Shown: positions 35,524 through 44,629, counted from the first letter of the stretch. The stretch is 63,795 nucleotides of DNA from JAXGTD01 sp040775095 (GCA_040775095.1 JAXGTD010000008.1:1-63795), one strand, 5' to 3'. Notes: generated by a model from the sequence alone, not told the origin. A program made the numbers and translations.

Positions 35524-36513
35524 GTGGACGGCCACAGCCTGCAACTCGATGCCCATGGCAACCTCAAGCACTTCCTCACCACCGAAGGGCTGGGGCGCGG
35601 CCTGCTGACCGAGATCCTCGACAGTGCCGAGGGCTTTCTCGGGGTCGCCCAGCAGGCGGTCAAGAAGGTGCCCCTTTGCCGCGGCAAGATCGTCGCCAAT
35701 GTCTTCTTCGAGAACAGCACCCGCACGCGGACCACGTTCGAGCTTGCCGCGAAACGCCTGTCGGCCGACGTGCTCAACCTCAACATCGGCACCTCCGCCA
35801 CGGCAAAGGGCGAGAACCTGCTCGATACGCTGCGCAATCTCGAGGCGATGCACGTCGATATGTTCGTCGTCCGCCACGCCGAGAGTGGCGCGGCCCATTT
35901 CATCGCCGCGCACGCGGCACCCCATGTCAGCGTGATCAACGCCGGTGACGGCAGCCACTCGCACCCGACCCAGGGCATGCTCGACATGTTCACGATCCGC
36001 CGGCACAAGGGGGCCTTCGAGCCACTGCGGGTGGCCATCGTCGGCGACGTGCTGCACTCGCGCGTGGCGCGCTCGCAGATCTCCGCGCTCAACGCCCTCG
36101 GCACCGGGGAGGTACGCATCATCGCGCCGCGCACCCTCATCCCCACTCGCGCCGAGGAGGCGTTGGGCGTGCGCGTGTTCCACGACCTGCGCGAGGGTAT
36201 CCGCGACGCCGATGTCATTATCCTGCTGCGCCTTCAGCGTGAGCGCATGGCAGGCGCCTTCCTGCCCAGCGAGCATGAGTATTTCCACCTGTTTGGCCTG
36301 ACCGAAAAACGGCTCGCGGCGGCGAAACCGGACGCCATCGTGATGCATCCGGGGCCGATCAACCGGGGCGTGGAGATGGACTCACGGGTGGCCGACGGCT
36401 CGCACTCGGTGATCCTGGAGCAGGTCAGCAACGGTCTGGCGGTTCGAATGGCGATCATGTCCATGTGCATCGGCACACAGAATCTGCGTGGCCAGGAGGC
36501 GGCCGATGTCTGA
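35524..36513 (+). CDS. pyrB: Aspartate carbamoyltransferase catalytic subunit
   Basis: Condenses carbamoyl phosphate and aspartate, the first committed step of pyrimidine synthesis. The 329-residue protein has the carbamoyl-phosphate motif FFENSTRTRTTFELAAKRL (about 61-79), HPTQGMLDM and the aspartate-domain HPGPINRGVEM. The frame has only a GTG start (35524) before the conserved region. No pyrI regulatory subunit is present; instead an inactive dihydroorotase overlaps its end by 8 nt, as in Pseudomonas, predicting a PyrB6-PyrC'6 dodecamer. Confidence 0.95.
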   Translation: MDGHSLQLDAHGNLKHFLTTEGLGRGLLTEILDSAEGFLGVAQQAVKKVPLCRGKIVANVFFENSTRTRTTFELAAKRLSADVLNLNIGTSATAKGENLLDTLRNLEAMHVDMFVVRHAESGAAHFIAAHAAPHVSVINAGDGSHSHPTQGMLDMFTIRRHKGAFEPLRVAIVGDVLHSRVARSQISALNALGTGEVRIIAPRTLIPTRAEEALGVRVFHDLREGIRDADVIILLRLQRERMAGAFLPSEHEYFHLFGLTEKRLAAAKPDAIVMHPGPINRGVEMDSRVADGSHSVILEQVSNGLAVRMAIMSMCIGTQNLRGQEAADV

Positions 36514-37825
36514 GCGCTCCGCCGCCTTTCCCCCTATCCGTATCAGTATCCGGGCCGGCCGTCTGATCGATCCCGCCAGCGGCGTCGATCGGATCACGGA
36601 TCTGCACCTTGCCGACGGGCGGGTCGCCTCGCTCGGACAACCGCCAGCCGGCTTTGTCGCGGATCGGACCCTCGATGCCGACGGGCTGGTCGTGTGCCCT
36701 GGCCTGGTCGATCTGTGCGCCCGCACCCGGGAGCCTGGGCTGGAGCAGAAGGCGACCATCGCCAGCGAGACGCGGGCCGCTGCCGCGGCCGGCATCACCA
36801 CGCTGTGCTGTCCCCCGGACACCCAGCCCGTGATCGACACCCCGGCGGTCGCCCAGTTGATCATGCAGACCGCGGAGCGGCTCGGTTTCGCCCGTGTCCT
36901 GCCGGCTGGCAGCCTGACACGCGGCCTGGAAGGCACCCAGATCAGCGAGATGGCGGCCCTGCAGCAGGCCGGCTGCCCGGTGGTGAGCCATGCCGACCGG
37001 CCGATCCGCAATACGCAGGTCCAGCGCAGGGCCCTGGAATACGCCGCCACCTACGGGCTGACCACGTTCCTGCATCCCGCCGATGCATGGCTCAGCGAGG
37101 GCGGCCTGATGCACGAGGGCTGCGTCAGCACCCGCCTCGGCCTGCCGGGCATTCCCGAGGCGGCCGAGACGGTCGCGGTGGCGCGCGATCTGGCCCTGGC
37201 CGAGCAGACCGGGGCACGCATCCACTTCCGCGGCCTCTCCACCGCCCGCGCCACCCAGATGCTCGCCGAGGCGCGCGCACGGCAGGTGCCGGTCACCGCC
37301 GATGTCAGCGCACACCAGCTGTTTCTCACCGAGGCCGATGTCGAGGGCTTTGCCGCCAATGCCCACGTGATCCCGCCCCTGCGCACCGAGACCGACCGTC
37401 AGGCGCTGCGCGCGGCGTTGGCCACCGGCGTGATCTCGGCCATCTGTTCCGACCACCAGCCCCACGAGGCCGATGCCAAGCTCGACCCCTTCCCGCAGAC
37501 CAAACCAGGCATCTCCGCGCTGGAGACCTTGCTCCCGTTGACGCTACGGCTCGCCGAGGAGACCGCCCTGGGGTTGAGCGCGGCGCTGGCCTGCATCACC
37601 TGCCACCCGGCCGACATCCTCGGGCTCGAGCTCGGTCGGCTAGGGCCCGGTGCCGTCGCGGACGTCTGCGTCTTCGACCCCGACGAGCATTGGATCCCCG
37701 GGCCGGACACCTTCTATAGCCGGGGACACAACAGCGCGTTCACCGGGGTCGGAATGCGCGGGCGGGTGCACTGGACGCTGCTTGCGGGCCGGGTGGTGTT
37801 CGACCGGCACGAGGGGCCTTGCTGA
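36506..37825 (+). CDS. pyrC': Inactive dihydroorotase-like PyrC', ATCase scaffold subunit
   Basis: Resembles dihydroorotase (amidohydrolase fold, 439 residues) but lacks the metal site. Where active enzymes read DLHVHLREPG, residues 69-78 here are DLCARTREPG, so both His of HxH are lost (Cys71, Arg73). The later His-containing HVST-type block has become HFRGLSTA. In Pseudomonas such a protein is needed structurally for PyrB assembly. AGGAGG 6 nt before the ATG at 36506 gives a strong start inside the pyrB end. A true dihydroorotase must be encoded elsewhere. Downstream it converges with pilT (35 bp). Confidence 0.93.
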   Translation: MSERSAAFPPIRISIRAGRLIDPASGVDRITDLHLADGRVASLGQPPAGFVADRTLDADGLVVCPGLVDLCARTREPGLEQKATIASETRAAAAAGITTLCCPPDTQPVIDTPAVAQLIMQTAERLGFARVLPAGSLTRGLEGTQISEMAALQQAGCPVVSHADRPIRNTQVQRRALEYAATYGLTTFLHPADAWLSEGGLMHEGCVSTRLGLPGIPEAAETVAVARDLALAEQTGARIHFRGLSTARATQMLAEARARQVPVTADVSAHQLFLTEADVEGFAANAHVIPPLRTETDRQALRAALATGVISAICSDHQPHEADAKLDPFPQTKPGISALETLLPLTLRLAEETALGLSAALACITCHPADILGLELGRLGPGAVADVCVFDPDEHWIPGPDTFYSRGHNSAFTGVGMRGRVHWTLLAGRVVFDRHEGPC

Positions 37826-37860
37826 GCCGGATACGGGCCTGGGTGATCGGCCCGGACAGG

Positions 37861-38898
37861 TCACATGAAACCCTCCTTGTTCTTCGCCTTGCTGCGCGCA
37901 TCCGCCTTGCTGACCAGCCCCTTCTTGACCAGCTCCGACATACACTGATCCAGCGTCTGCATGCCATGGGCCTGGCCGGTCTGGATCGACGAGTACATCT
38001 GCGCGACCTTGTCCTCGCGGATCAGGTTGCGGATGGCCGGGGTGCCGATCATGATCTCGTGAGCGGCGATACGCCCGCCGCTGACCTTCTTCAACAAGGT
38101 CTGTGAGACCACCGAGCGCAGCGACTCCGACAACATGGAGCGCACCATGGTCTTCTCGGCCGCCGGAAACACGTCGACGATACGGTCGATGGTCTTCGCC
38201 GCCGAGCTGGTATGAAGCGTGCCGAAGACCAGGTGCCCGGTCTCGGCCGCGGTCAATGCCAGCCGGATGGTCTCCAGGTCGCGCATCTCGCCAACCAGAA
38301 TGATGTCCGGGTCCTGACGCAGCGCCGAGCGCAGGGCCTCGCTGAACCCCAGCGTATCCTTATGCACCTCGCGCTGGTTGATCAGGCACTTCTTGCTGAC
38401 GTGTACGAACTCGATCGGGTCCTCGATGGTGAGGATGTGGGCGTATTGATTGTCGTTGAGATAGTCGATCATCGCCGCCAGCGTGGTGGACTTGCCCGAA
38501 CCGGTCGGTCCGGTCACCAGCACCAGCCCGCGTGGCACATTGACGATGTCCCTGAAGATCGCGGGGGCCTTGAGGTCCTCCAGCGTCATCACCTTGGACG
38601 GGATGGTACGAAACACCGCGGCGGCGCCGCGCTTCTGGTTATAGGCATTGACGCGGAAACGCGCCACGCCCGGGATCTCGAAGGAGAAGTCGGTCTCGAG
38701 AAACTCCTCGTAGTCCTTGCGCTGCTTGTCGTTCATGATGTCGTAGGTCAGCGCATGGACCTGCCGATGCTCCAGCGGCGGGACGTTGATCCGGCGCATG
38801 TCGCCATCGACACGAATCATCGGCGGAAGGCCGGCGGAGAGGTGCAGGTCGGAGGCGTTGTTCTTGACACTGAAGGCCAGCAGCTCAGCAATATCCAC
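37861..38898 (-). CDS. pilT: Type IV pilus retraction ATPase PilT
   Basis: A hexameric ATPase that depolymerises pili and powers twitching motility. The 345-residue protein has the N-terminal PAS-like domain (ASDLHLSAGLPPMIRVDGD), Walker A GPTGSGKSTT (about 130-139), the Asp box, Walker B ILVGEMRD and the retraction-specific AIRNLIRE motif near residue 290, which supports PilT over PilU or PilB. It is a single minus-strand gene, converging with pyrC'. In Pseudomonas the same chromosomal region also has pilT/pilU near gshB and pyrB. Confidence 0.95.
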   Translation of the reverse strand: MDIAELLAFSVKNNASDLHLSAGLPPMIRVDGDMRRINVPPLEHRQVHALTYDIMNDKQRKDYEEFLETDFSFEIPGVARFRVNAYNQKRGAAAVFRTIPSKVMTLEDLKAPAIFRDIVNVPRGLVLVTGPTGSGKSTTLAAMIDYLNDNQYAHILTIEDPIEFVHVSKKCLINQREVHKDTLGFSEALRSALRQDPDIILVGEMRDLETIRLALTAAETGHLVFGTLHTSSAAKTIDRIVDVFPAAEKTMVRSMLSESLRSVVSQTLLKKVSGGRIAAHEIMIGTPAIRNLIREDKVAQMYSSIQTGQAHGMQTLDQCMSELVKKGLVSKADARSKAKNKEGFM

Positions 38899-39119
38899 GG
38901 CAGACTCCGAATGGCTGGAGAGGGAATCCGGGCGCCCACCAACGACGCCTCATCAGCGGGTCGAGCACGCAGGGGGCAAATCCATACGCACTCGGGTGGC
39001 CGAAGCATGGTACCGCGGGACGCGTCCGGGGTCTCCCACTCGCAAGGCACTGGAGACACCCACCGGCGCCGGATTCAAGGCCCATGACCAAAGGGCCCAC
39101 GCGCCTGCAGCCGTGTCGC

Positions 39120-39668
39120 CTAACCCCCGCGCCGGCTGGCGAGCACCGACTCGGCGCTGATCTTGCCCTCGGCCAGCAGACCAACCTTGTCGAGCACCTG
39201 TTGCTCGAGCTGGCGCTTGAACTTGACGATGCGCCGACGCACCGCGGGGTCGGATGCGCCGAGGATCTGTCCCGCGAGCAATCCGGCGTTGCGTGCACCA
39301 TTGATTGCGACCGTCGCGACCGGCACCCCTGGGGGCATCTGCACGATGGACAGCAGGGAGTCCTGACCGGAACGCGTCGCCGTCTTCACGGGCACACCGA
39401 TGACCGGCAGCGGCGTGATCGCCGCGGCCATTCCGGGCAGATGGGCCGCGCCGCCGGCGCCGGCGATGATGACCCGAAGGCCGCGGTCCGCGGCGCTCTG
39501 CGCGTACTCGTAGAGGCGTTTGGGCGTGCGATGGGCCGAGACGATGGTCATCTCGTAGGGGATGCGCAACTCGTCGAGCGCGTCGGCCGCGGCCTGCATC
39601 ACCGGCAGATCCGAGTCGCTCCCCATGATGATTCCCACGATCACCGGCTGGTCGGGCTTGCCGTTCAT
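39120..39668 (-). CDS. purE: N5-carboxyaminoimidazole ribonucleotide mutase
   Basis: Class I PurE: moves the carboxyl group of N5-CAIR to C4 in purine synthesis, taking the product of PurK. The 182-residue protein has the family blocks IIMGSDSDLPVM, YEMTIVSAHRTP, VIIAGAGGAAHLPGM, VIGVPVKT and SIVQMPPGVPVATVAI. The ATG at 39668 overlaps the purK stop as ATGA, so the two are coupled. Confidence 0.96.
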   Translation of the reverse strand: MNGKPDQPVIVGIIMGSDSDLPVMQAAADALDELRIPYEMTIVSAHRTPKRLYEYAQSAADRGLRVIIAGAGGAAHLPGMAAAITPLPVIGVPVKTATRSGQDSLLSIVQMPPGVPVATVAINGARNAGLLAGQILGASDPAVRRRIVKFKRQLEQQVLDKVGLLAEGKISAESVLASRRGG

Positions 39669-40819
39669 GGATGGTCCTCCCCGCTGATCTCGATGAGCTC
39701 GCGCACATGCTCCGCCTTCTCCCTGGCGTTGTCGATGTCGGTGTCGAGCACGGTCACATGCCCCATCTTGCGATGTGGACGGGTGGAGGCCTTTCCGTAG
39801 ATGTGCACCGAAACGCCGGAAATGGCCAGCGCCGCCTCCAGGCCGTTGATGACCGGACGTCCGGTGTGGCCAGGCGCGCCGAGCAGATTGATCATTGCCG
39901 CGGGACAGAGCAGATCGGTTGCCCCCAGCGGCAGCCCGGTGATGGCACGCAGGTGTTGCTCGAACTGGTCGGTGACACAGGCCTCGATGGTGTAGTGCCC
40001 GGAGTTATGGGTACGCGGGGCCACCTCATTGACGAGCAGATCCCCATCGGCGGTCAGGAACATCTCGACACCAAAGATCCCGACGCCGCCAAGGGCCGCG
40101 ACGGTACGCTCCGCCAGGGCCCTGGCCGCTTGCGCCAGCGAATCGGGAATCCGTGCCGGCGCCAGCAGCAGATCGAGGATATTCTCGCCGGTGCGAAAAC
40201 ACATCTCCACCGGCGGATAGCAGCGGCTCTCCCCATGCTGGCCCCGGGCCACCATCACCGCGACCTCCTTCTCCGCCGGGATGAAACGTTCGACCAGCGA
40301 TGGCGGCACCAGGTGGCGGCTGAATTCGGCGGCCGTATGCATCACCGCCACGCCCCGACCGTCATAGCCCCCGCGCCGCAGCTTCTGCACCAGCGGATAC
40401 CCGAAACGCTCGAACGCGGCCGCATCCGGCTCATCCATCGGCACGAACTCGGCATTGGGGATGCCGGCGGCGTCGAGCACCTGCTTTTGGCGCAGCTTGT
40501 CCTGCACAACGGCCAGAAGATCGGGGGACGGGAAGATCCGCCGACCCTCGCGGACCAGCTCGCACAGCGCGTCGGTATCGATGTCCTCGATGTCGAACGT
40601 GGTTACATCGCAGGCCTCGGCCAGCTCGCGCAATGCCGCCGGGTCGTGATAGTGGCCGACGATCTGATGCCCGGAGAGCTGACCGGCCGGCGAGTTTGGC
40701 TGGGGGTCGAGCACGCAGCAGGTACAGCCGAGCTTCTTGGCCGCCCTGACCATCATGCGGCCGAGCTGCCCGCCACCGATGATACCGATGCGGGCGACGG
40801 GATAGGGATAAGAATCCAT
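39665..40819 (-). CDS. purK: N5-carboxyaminoimidazole ribonucleotide synthase
   Basis: An ATP-grasp enzyme making N5-CAIR from AIR, ATP and bicarbonate. The 384-residue product begins with a Rossmann-like RIGIIGGGQLGRMMVRAAKKL, carries the ATP-grasp centre (PLVQKLRRGGYDGRGV) and the late NEVAPRTHNSGHYTIEAC block with the Mg-binding residues, followed by GHVTVLDTD. Start ATG at 40819. purE and purK form a two-gene minus-strand operon. The order purK before purE is reversed relative to E. coli purE-purK. Confidence 0.96.
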   Translation of the reverse strand: MDSYPYPVARIGIIGGGQLGRMMVRAAKKLGCTCCVLDPQPNSPAGQLSGHQIVGHYHDPAALRELAEACDVTTFDIEDIDTDALCELVREGRRIFPSPDLLAVVQDKLRQKQVLDAAGIPNAEFVPMDEPDAAAFERFGYPLVQKLRRGGYDGRGVAVMHTAAEFSRHLVPPSLVERFIPAEKEVAVMVARGQHGESRCYPPVEMCFRTGENILDLLLAPARIPDSLAQAARALAERTVAALGGVGIFGVEMFLTADGDLLVNEVAPRTHNSGHYTIEACVTDQFEQHLRAITGLPLGATDLLCPAAMINLLGAPGHTGRPVINGLEAALAISGVSVHIYGKASTRPHRKMGHVTVLDTDIDNAREKAEHVRELIEISGEDHP

Positions 40820-41196
40820 GGCGTGGATGCTCCAGTCAGGCCGGACGATGGCGCGCGAGGTCCACCCGGGGACGCCCGCCTCGGCTCATCGACAAGCGAC
40901 CGAACGGGGGGCCGACCTGGCACGAGACCTCAATGCCCGGGCGGTGCACAGGAATAAGGCCACATCGGCCCATACGCTATGACCTCCATCGGATGCTCCC
41001 CCGGGCGCGCTGTCGGCTCGGTTCGTCCAACTAGGCCGGCGGCTGTCGCACCGGGAAAGGGTGAAATGATACGCGCAAGGCCGTCCTGGCTCCAGAGATT
41101 GCGGCCGCGATTCGGGCCGCCCATGGAGGGCGGCGCCTGAGCGGGCAGCCCAGCCTTGACGACGCGGCCGGTTGGACCCGCGCCATCCCAGGCAAC
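40820..41196. other. Intergenic region between the porin terminator and purK
   Basis: About 380 bp. It should hold the purKE promoter on its right-to-left strand, but no well-spaced boxes are clear. Short frames in it have no family resemblance. Confidence 0.4.
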
Positions 41197-41226
41197 AAAA
41201 AACGGGGCCCGAAGGCCCCGTTTTTC
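41197..41226. terminator. Rho-independent terminator of the porin gene
   Basis: ACGGGGCC (41202-41209), a CGAA loop and GGCCCCGT (41214-41221), flanked by A and T runs on both sides. It lies 24 nt past the porin stop codon; the minus-strand transcript would end in a U tract. The symmetry would also stop transcripts from the plus strand. Confidence 0.9.
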
Positions 41227-41249
41227 CATCCACGGACTGATCGGAAGGA

Positions 41250-42662
41250 TCAGAAGCTGTGGATCATGCCGAGCGAGAAGCCGTCCCACGAAGGCACGCC
41301 ACCGAGCGCGGTCGGCAGATCGTCGGAGTCGTCGTCGACCTGGGTGTACAGCACGTACGCCTTGGTGCGCTTGCTGAAGTTGTGGTCGAACGCGATCGCC
41401 CAAGTGTTGCGGTTGCCGGTCAGATCGCTCTTGATGTTGTTGATGCTGATCGTCTCGCGGGTGTTCTCGCCGAACTTCTGGTCACCACGGTCGACGGCGC
41501 CGTACATGGCCTTGACCATGTTGTTGCCGAAGGCGTAGCCGGCCTGGACCTGCCACAGCGACTGCTCGGTGACACCGCCCGCGGTGCTGCCAAGGATCAG
41601 GTTGCCATCGGCGTCGACGAAGTTGTTCGTAACGCGCATCTGACCACCCGGGAGGTTATCCTGGTTCTCGTAGATCGCGGTCAGCGTGAAGCCATTCCAG
41701 TCCAGCAGACCAAGGCCGAAACGCCACTTGTTGAAGTCGTCGCCGACGTAGTTGCAGGTCGCGGTCGGCAGACCCGTCAGATCGTCGTAGCACGCGCCCG
41801 AGCCCGCATCGCTGGTGGAGGTGTTCATGAACAGCTCGTTGCTCAGCGACTCATAGGCGGCCGACGCGTAGAACGGGCCGTTGCTGTAGATCGCCGCCAG
41901 CGAGTAGGCGCTTGCGATCGAATCGGAGTTGATGTTCGGGCCAAAGCCGGCGGTGGCACCACCCGGGGCAACCAGGGCGCCCGCGAACGAGAAGCCGGAG
42001 AAGCTCGGGCTGATGTAGGCGATGGCATTGTTCACGCGCAGGTCGTTGAACCCGACCGTGCCGTTGTAGTCAGCCATGGTGTCGGCGAAGAGGTCCAGCT
42101 TACCGGTGGAGATCTTCAGCGGGGTGTCATGACGGCCGACCAGCGCGGTACCGAAGGCGCCGGCCAGACCGACGAAGCTGTTACGCATCGTGACGCCGGT
42201 GTTGCCGCTCGGGATGTTGTCGGTGGTCGCCGAGAGCTCGACGCCAAACTCGACCTGGTAGATCGCCTTCAGACCATTGCCCAGATCCTCGGAGCCCTTG
42301 ACACCGATGCGGTTGGCGCGACCCTCACCCTGGATGTAGCTGCCCTGCCCCGCAACACCCCAGCCAGCGAAGTTCTGGCCGGCGGTCCCGACGACCGGCT
42401 GGCCGTTGGAGTTCAGCTGCACGCCGGTCCCGACGATTGGATCGGTGTTGTAGATCAGATTACCACTGGCGTCCTTACCAACCACCACGGTGCCCGGGGC
42501 CGCCACGCCAGTCGCCGTCTCATAGATCGGCGCGATCGCGTTGGTGACGTCCTGATAGTCGATCGAGACGTTCAGCTTACCGTACAGGGTGGCCTCGGCC
42601 ATCGCGGCTGCCGGAGCGGCCATGGCCGCGGCGACTGCCAAAGTGATGAGCTTTTTGTTCAT
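41250..42662 (-). CDS. Gram-negative trimeric porin (Gram-neg_porin / OmpC-type)
   Basis: Forms a general diffusion channel in the outer membrane. The ATG at 42662 (GGAG 10 nt upstream) opens a signal peptide, MNKKLITLAVAAAMAAPAAA, cleaved near residue 23. Beta-barrel hallmarks follow: ATLYGKLNVSIDY at the mature N-terminus, RIGVKGSEDLGNGLKAIYQVEFG, VGLAGAFGTALVGRHDTPL and a C-terminal aromatic strand ending GMIHSF, recognised by BAM. 470 residues, somewhat longer than many porins because of Gly/Asn-rich loop inserts (about 40-95 and 260-310). It is monocistronic with its own promoter and terminator. Confidence 0.93.
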   Translation of the reverse strand: MNKKLITLAVAAAMAAPAAAMAEATLYGKLNVSIDYQDVTNAIAPIYETATGVAAPGTVVVGKDASGNLIYNTDPIVGTGVQLNSNGQPVVGTAGQNFAGWGVAGQGSYIQGEGRANRIGVKGSEDLGNGLKAIYQVEFGVELSATTDNIPSGNTGVTMRNSFVGLAGAFGTALVGRHDTPLKISTGKLDLFADTMADYNGTVGFNDLRVNNAIAYISPSFSGFSFAGALVAPGGATAGFGPNINSDSIASAYSLAAIYSNGPFYASAAYESLSNELFMNTSTSDAGSGACYDDLTGLPTATCNYVGDDFNKWRFGLGLLDWNGFTLTAIYENQDNLPGGQMRVTNNFVDADGNLILGSTAGGVTEQSLWQVQAGYAFGNNMVKAMYGAVDRGDQKFGENTRETISINNIKSDLTGNRNTWAIAFDHNFSKRTKAYVLYTQVDDDSDDLPTALGGVPSWDGFSLGMIHSF

Positions 42663-42732
42663 CGGGTTCTCCGCTGTTGTGAAAATATTGAAAGACTGCT
42701 TAAAGCTAGCGCAATCGTGTCTTGCGAGGAGA

Positions 42733-42761
42733 ATATTAGACCAAGGCGCAACATGACGCAA
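42733..42761 (-). promoter_or_regulatory. Promoter of the porin gene
   Basis: On the minus strand TTGCGT (42756-42761), 17-bp spacer, TAATAT (42733-42738). Transcription near 42726 gives an AT-rich leader of about 65 nt, long for this genome and a possible target for small-RNA control, which is inference. Confidence 0.6.
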
Positions 42762-42946
42762 CAGTTTTTTCGAAAAAAGAGACAAAACCGCGCGATGTTG
42801 CTTATCAGACACACCAACTCGACAAAACTGCACCAACGGGCCCGCTTCCTGGCCCTGGCAGGGATCAATACCCCGCTCAAAGCACCCGGCGGGGACGGAC
42901 AGAGGAGAGGGCGGTGAGCACGCCCCGCCACAAACTCGGGAGGGCC

Positions 42947-42987
42947 AGACGCAAAAAGGCCGGCTTGAAGCCGGCCTTTTTGCGTCT
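42947..42987. terminator. Perfect 20-bp palindromic terminator after tRNA-Gln
   Basis: Arms 42947-42966 and 42968-42987 are perfect reverse complements around one central base. Each arm holds AAAAAGGCCGGCTT or its complement, so the transcript has a GC stem with flanking A and U runs in both directions. It begins 2 nt past the CCA end of tRNA-Gln and separates it from the porin. Confidence 0.88.
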
Positions 42988-42989
42988 GT

Positions 42990-43063
42990 TGGCTGGGGGA
43001 CAAGGATTCGAACCTTGGTTGACGGAGTCAGAGTCCGTAGTCCTGCCGCTAGACGATCCCCCA
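42990..43063 (-). tRNA. tRNA-Gln (CTG anticodon)
   Basis: 74 nt including an encoded CCA. The acceptor TGGGGGA pairs with TCCCCCA, discriminator G. The anticodon arm is ACGGA-CTCTGAC-TCCGT, so the anticodon is CTG and it reads CAG. The T arm has GGTTCGAATCC. It follows rpsI by 237 bp on the same strand. Confidence 0.97.
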
Positions 43064-43300
43064 GGAAACGGGTTTCGAATTAGCTCGGTGCCATTCGCCT
43101 TCTTGTGTCCTGTATTCTACTCGGAGCGTTCCCTGTCGGCGAGCCACCGACCCTGCGACGTTCCTCTTCCCTGTACTGCGATCACCAAGCGCTGCCTGGC
43201 CGAGTCGATGCAGCCGAGCGCTTCCGCCACTCGAGCCTTGGTAGCGCACAACGACGATGCGGCATACGGGGCGCTCGCGGTGAGCGGCCCGCCCATCGAC

Positions 43301-43690
43301 TCATCGTTTCGAGAACTGCGGGCGCTTGCGTGCCTTGTGCAGACCGACCTTCTTGCGCTCGACCTCGCGGGAATCACGGGTCAGGAAACCGGCCTGACGC
43401 ATCGGGGAGCGCAGATTCTCGTCGAAGTCGACCAACGCCCGGGCGATGCCGTGACGGATCGCGCCGGCCTGCCCGGTGTTGCCACCGCCCGTGACGGTGA
43501 TGCGCAGATCGACGCGATCGGCCATCGATACCGCCTGCAGCGGCTGGCGGACCACCATGCGTGCCGTCTCGCGCCCAAAAAACTGTTCCAACGTGCGGCC
43601 GTTCACGCTGATGTTGCCCGACCCCAGGGTCAGGAACACGCGTGCCGCGGAGCTCTTGCGGCGACCGGTAGCGTAGTGCATATCCGACAT
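43301..43690 (-). CDS. rpsI: 30S ribosomal protein S9
   Basis: A small-subunit protein whose basic C-terminal tail reaches the P-site tRNA. The 129-residue product has ATGRRKSSAARVFL, the family block GGGNTGQAGAIRHGIARAL and the terminal KKVGLHKARKRPQFSKR. It follows rplM by 26 bp in the universal rplM-rpsI operon. Confidence 0.98.
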   Translation of the reverse strand: MSDMHYATGRRKSSAARVFLTLGSGNISVNGRTLEQFFGRETARMVVRQPLQAVSMADRVDLRITVTGGGNTGQAGAIRHGIARALVDFDENLRSPMRQAGFLTRDSREVERKKVGLHKARKRPQFSKR

Positions 43691-43716
43691 GGCTGTCTCT
43701 CGTCTATCCTGGATCT

Positions 43717-44145
43717 TTAGAATTCAAGGGGCAGCGGCTGCTGGGCCTGGTGCCGATGCTCCGGGCCGGCAAAGACCCTGAGCTTTTTGAACATCGCGCG
43801 CCCCATGGGATTGTGCGGCAACATCCCCTTGACCGCGGCCTCGAGCACGCGCTCGGGATGTTGCTCGAGCATGTCGGAGAGGTTCATCGAGCGCAGATTG
43901 CCAATATAACCGGTGTGCCGGTGGTACATCTTGTCCTGCAGCTTGTTGCCGGTCACCCGGACCTTCTCCGCATTGACGACCACGATATAGTCGCCCGTGT
44001 CGACATGCGGGGTGTACTGAGGCTTGTGCTTACCGCGCAGACGTCGGGCAAGCTCAGTCGCGAGCCGACCCAGGGTCTTACCATCGGCATCAACGAGATA
44101 CCAGGCGCGACGCACCTCGGCCGGTTTTGCGCTCTCTGTCGTCAT
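43717..44145 (-). CDS. rplM: 50S ribosomal protein L13
   Basis: An early-assembly large-subunit protein that also autoregulates the operon in E. coli. The 142-residue product has WYLVDADGKTLGRLATELA, the TGDYIVVVNAEKVRVTGNK block and MLPHNPMGRAMFKKLRVF. The ATG at 44145 is the expected start and has a GGAG-like site (TTGGAGCACAC). First gene of rplM-rpsI. Confidence 0.98.
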   Translation of the reverse strand: MTTESAKPAEVRRAWYLVDADGKTLGRLATELARRLRGKHKPQYTPHVDTGDYIVVVNAEKVRVTGNKLQDKMYHRHTGYIGNLRSMNLSDMLEQHPERVLEAAVKGMLPHNPMGRAMFKKLRVFAGPEHRHQAQQPLPLEF

Positions 44146-44206
44146 GTCCAGTGTGCTCCAACCAAATCTGCTCTACGCGGCAGGTTCGCAATGAGAAAGA
44201 CCGCGC

Positions 44207-44235
44207 ATGTTAGCGGAGCGAACTGGTCTGCGCAA
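44207..44235 (-). promoter_or_regulatory. Promoter of rplM-rpsI
   Basis: Minus strand: TTGCGC (44230-44235), 17-bp spacer, TAACAT (44207-44212). Start near 44200, leaving a leader of about 55 nt, room for L13 autoregulation. Same TTGCG-type -35 as at the porin. Confidence 0.55.
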
Positions 44236-44314
44236 CCCCCGATACGGGGGCATCGGCACCCGTGCCCAAGCGTTGCCCGCAAGCCCCCGCACGGCTCGCG
44301 ACGCGGACCAAGGG

Positions 44315-44629
44315 TCAGTCCGACAGCATCAGCCGTGCCACCGGGCGGCCAGCGATCAGGTGTTCCTGCAGGATCTCCTCGAGATCCTCCTCGTCCACGT
44401 AGGTATACCAGACCGCCTCCGGATAGACCACGATGACCGGCCCCTCCGCGCAGCGATCCAGACAACCGGCCGTATTGATCCGCGCCCCACCGCGCCCCGT
44501 CAGGCCCAACTCTTTGGTACGCTGTTTCAGGAAGTCCCGCGATGCCTGGGCATTACACTGGTTGCAGCTCTGACTGCCATCCTCGCGCTGATTGGTACAG
44601 AAGAAGACATGGTGTCGATAGTAGGACAT
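44315..44629 (-). CDS. Thioredoxin-like [2Fe-2S] ferredoxin
   Basis: A 104-residue protein of the thioredoxin-fold 2Fe-2S ferredoxin family (Azotobacter FeSII/Shethna-like, NuoE-related). The four cluster cysteines are in the order expected: FFCTNQRED...SCNQC and GCLDRCAEGP. VYPEAVWYTYVDEEDLEEIL near the C-terminus is also a family block. The ATG at 44629 gives the normal start MSYYRHHVFFC. It may pass electrons to an unidentified partner; it ends 170 bp before rplM and diverges from the Fe-S protein at 44791. Confidence 0.92.
   Translation of the reverse strand: MSYYRHHVFFCTNQREDGSQSCNQCNAQASRDFLKQRTKELGLTGRGGARINTAGCLDRCAEGPVIVVYPEAVWYTYVDEEDLEEILQEHLIAGRPVARLMLSD

Noticed and set aside
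41259..42917. A 552-residue plus-strand frame opposite the porin
   Set aside because: Shadow; the opposite strand encodes a porin with signal peptide, promoter and terminator.
43064..43300. Hairpin after rpsI near 43262-43290 as a terminator
   Set aside because: The stem has a bulge and no T tract; rpsI and tRNA-Gln may be cotranscribed instead.
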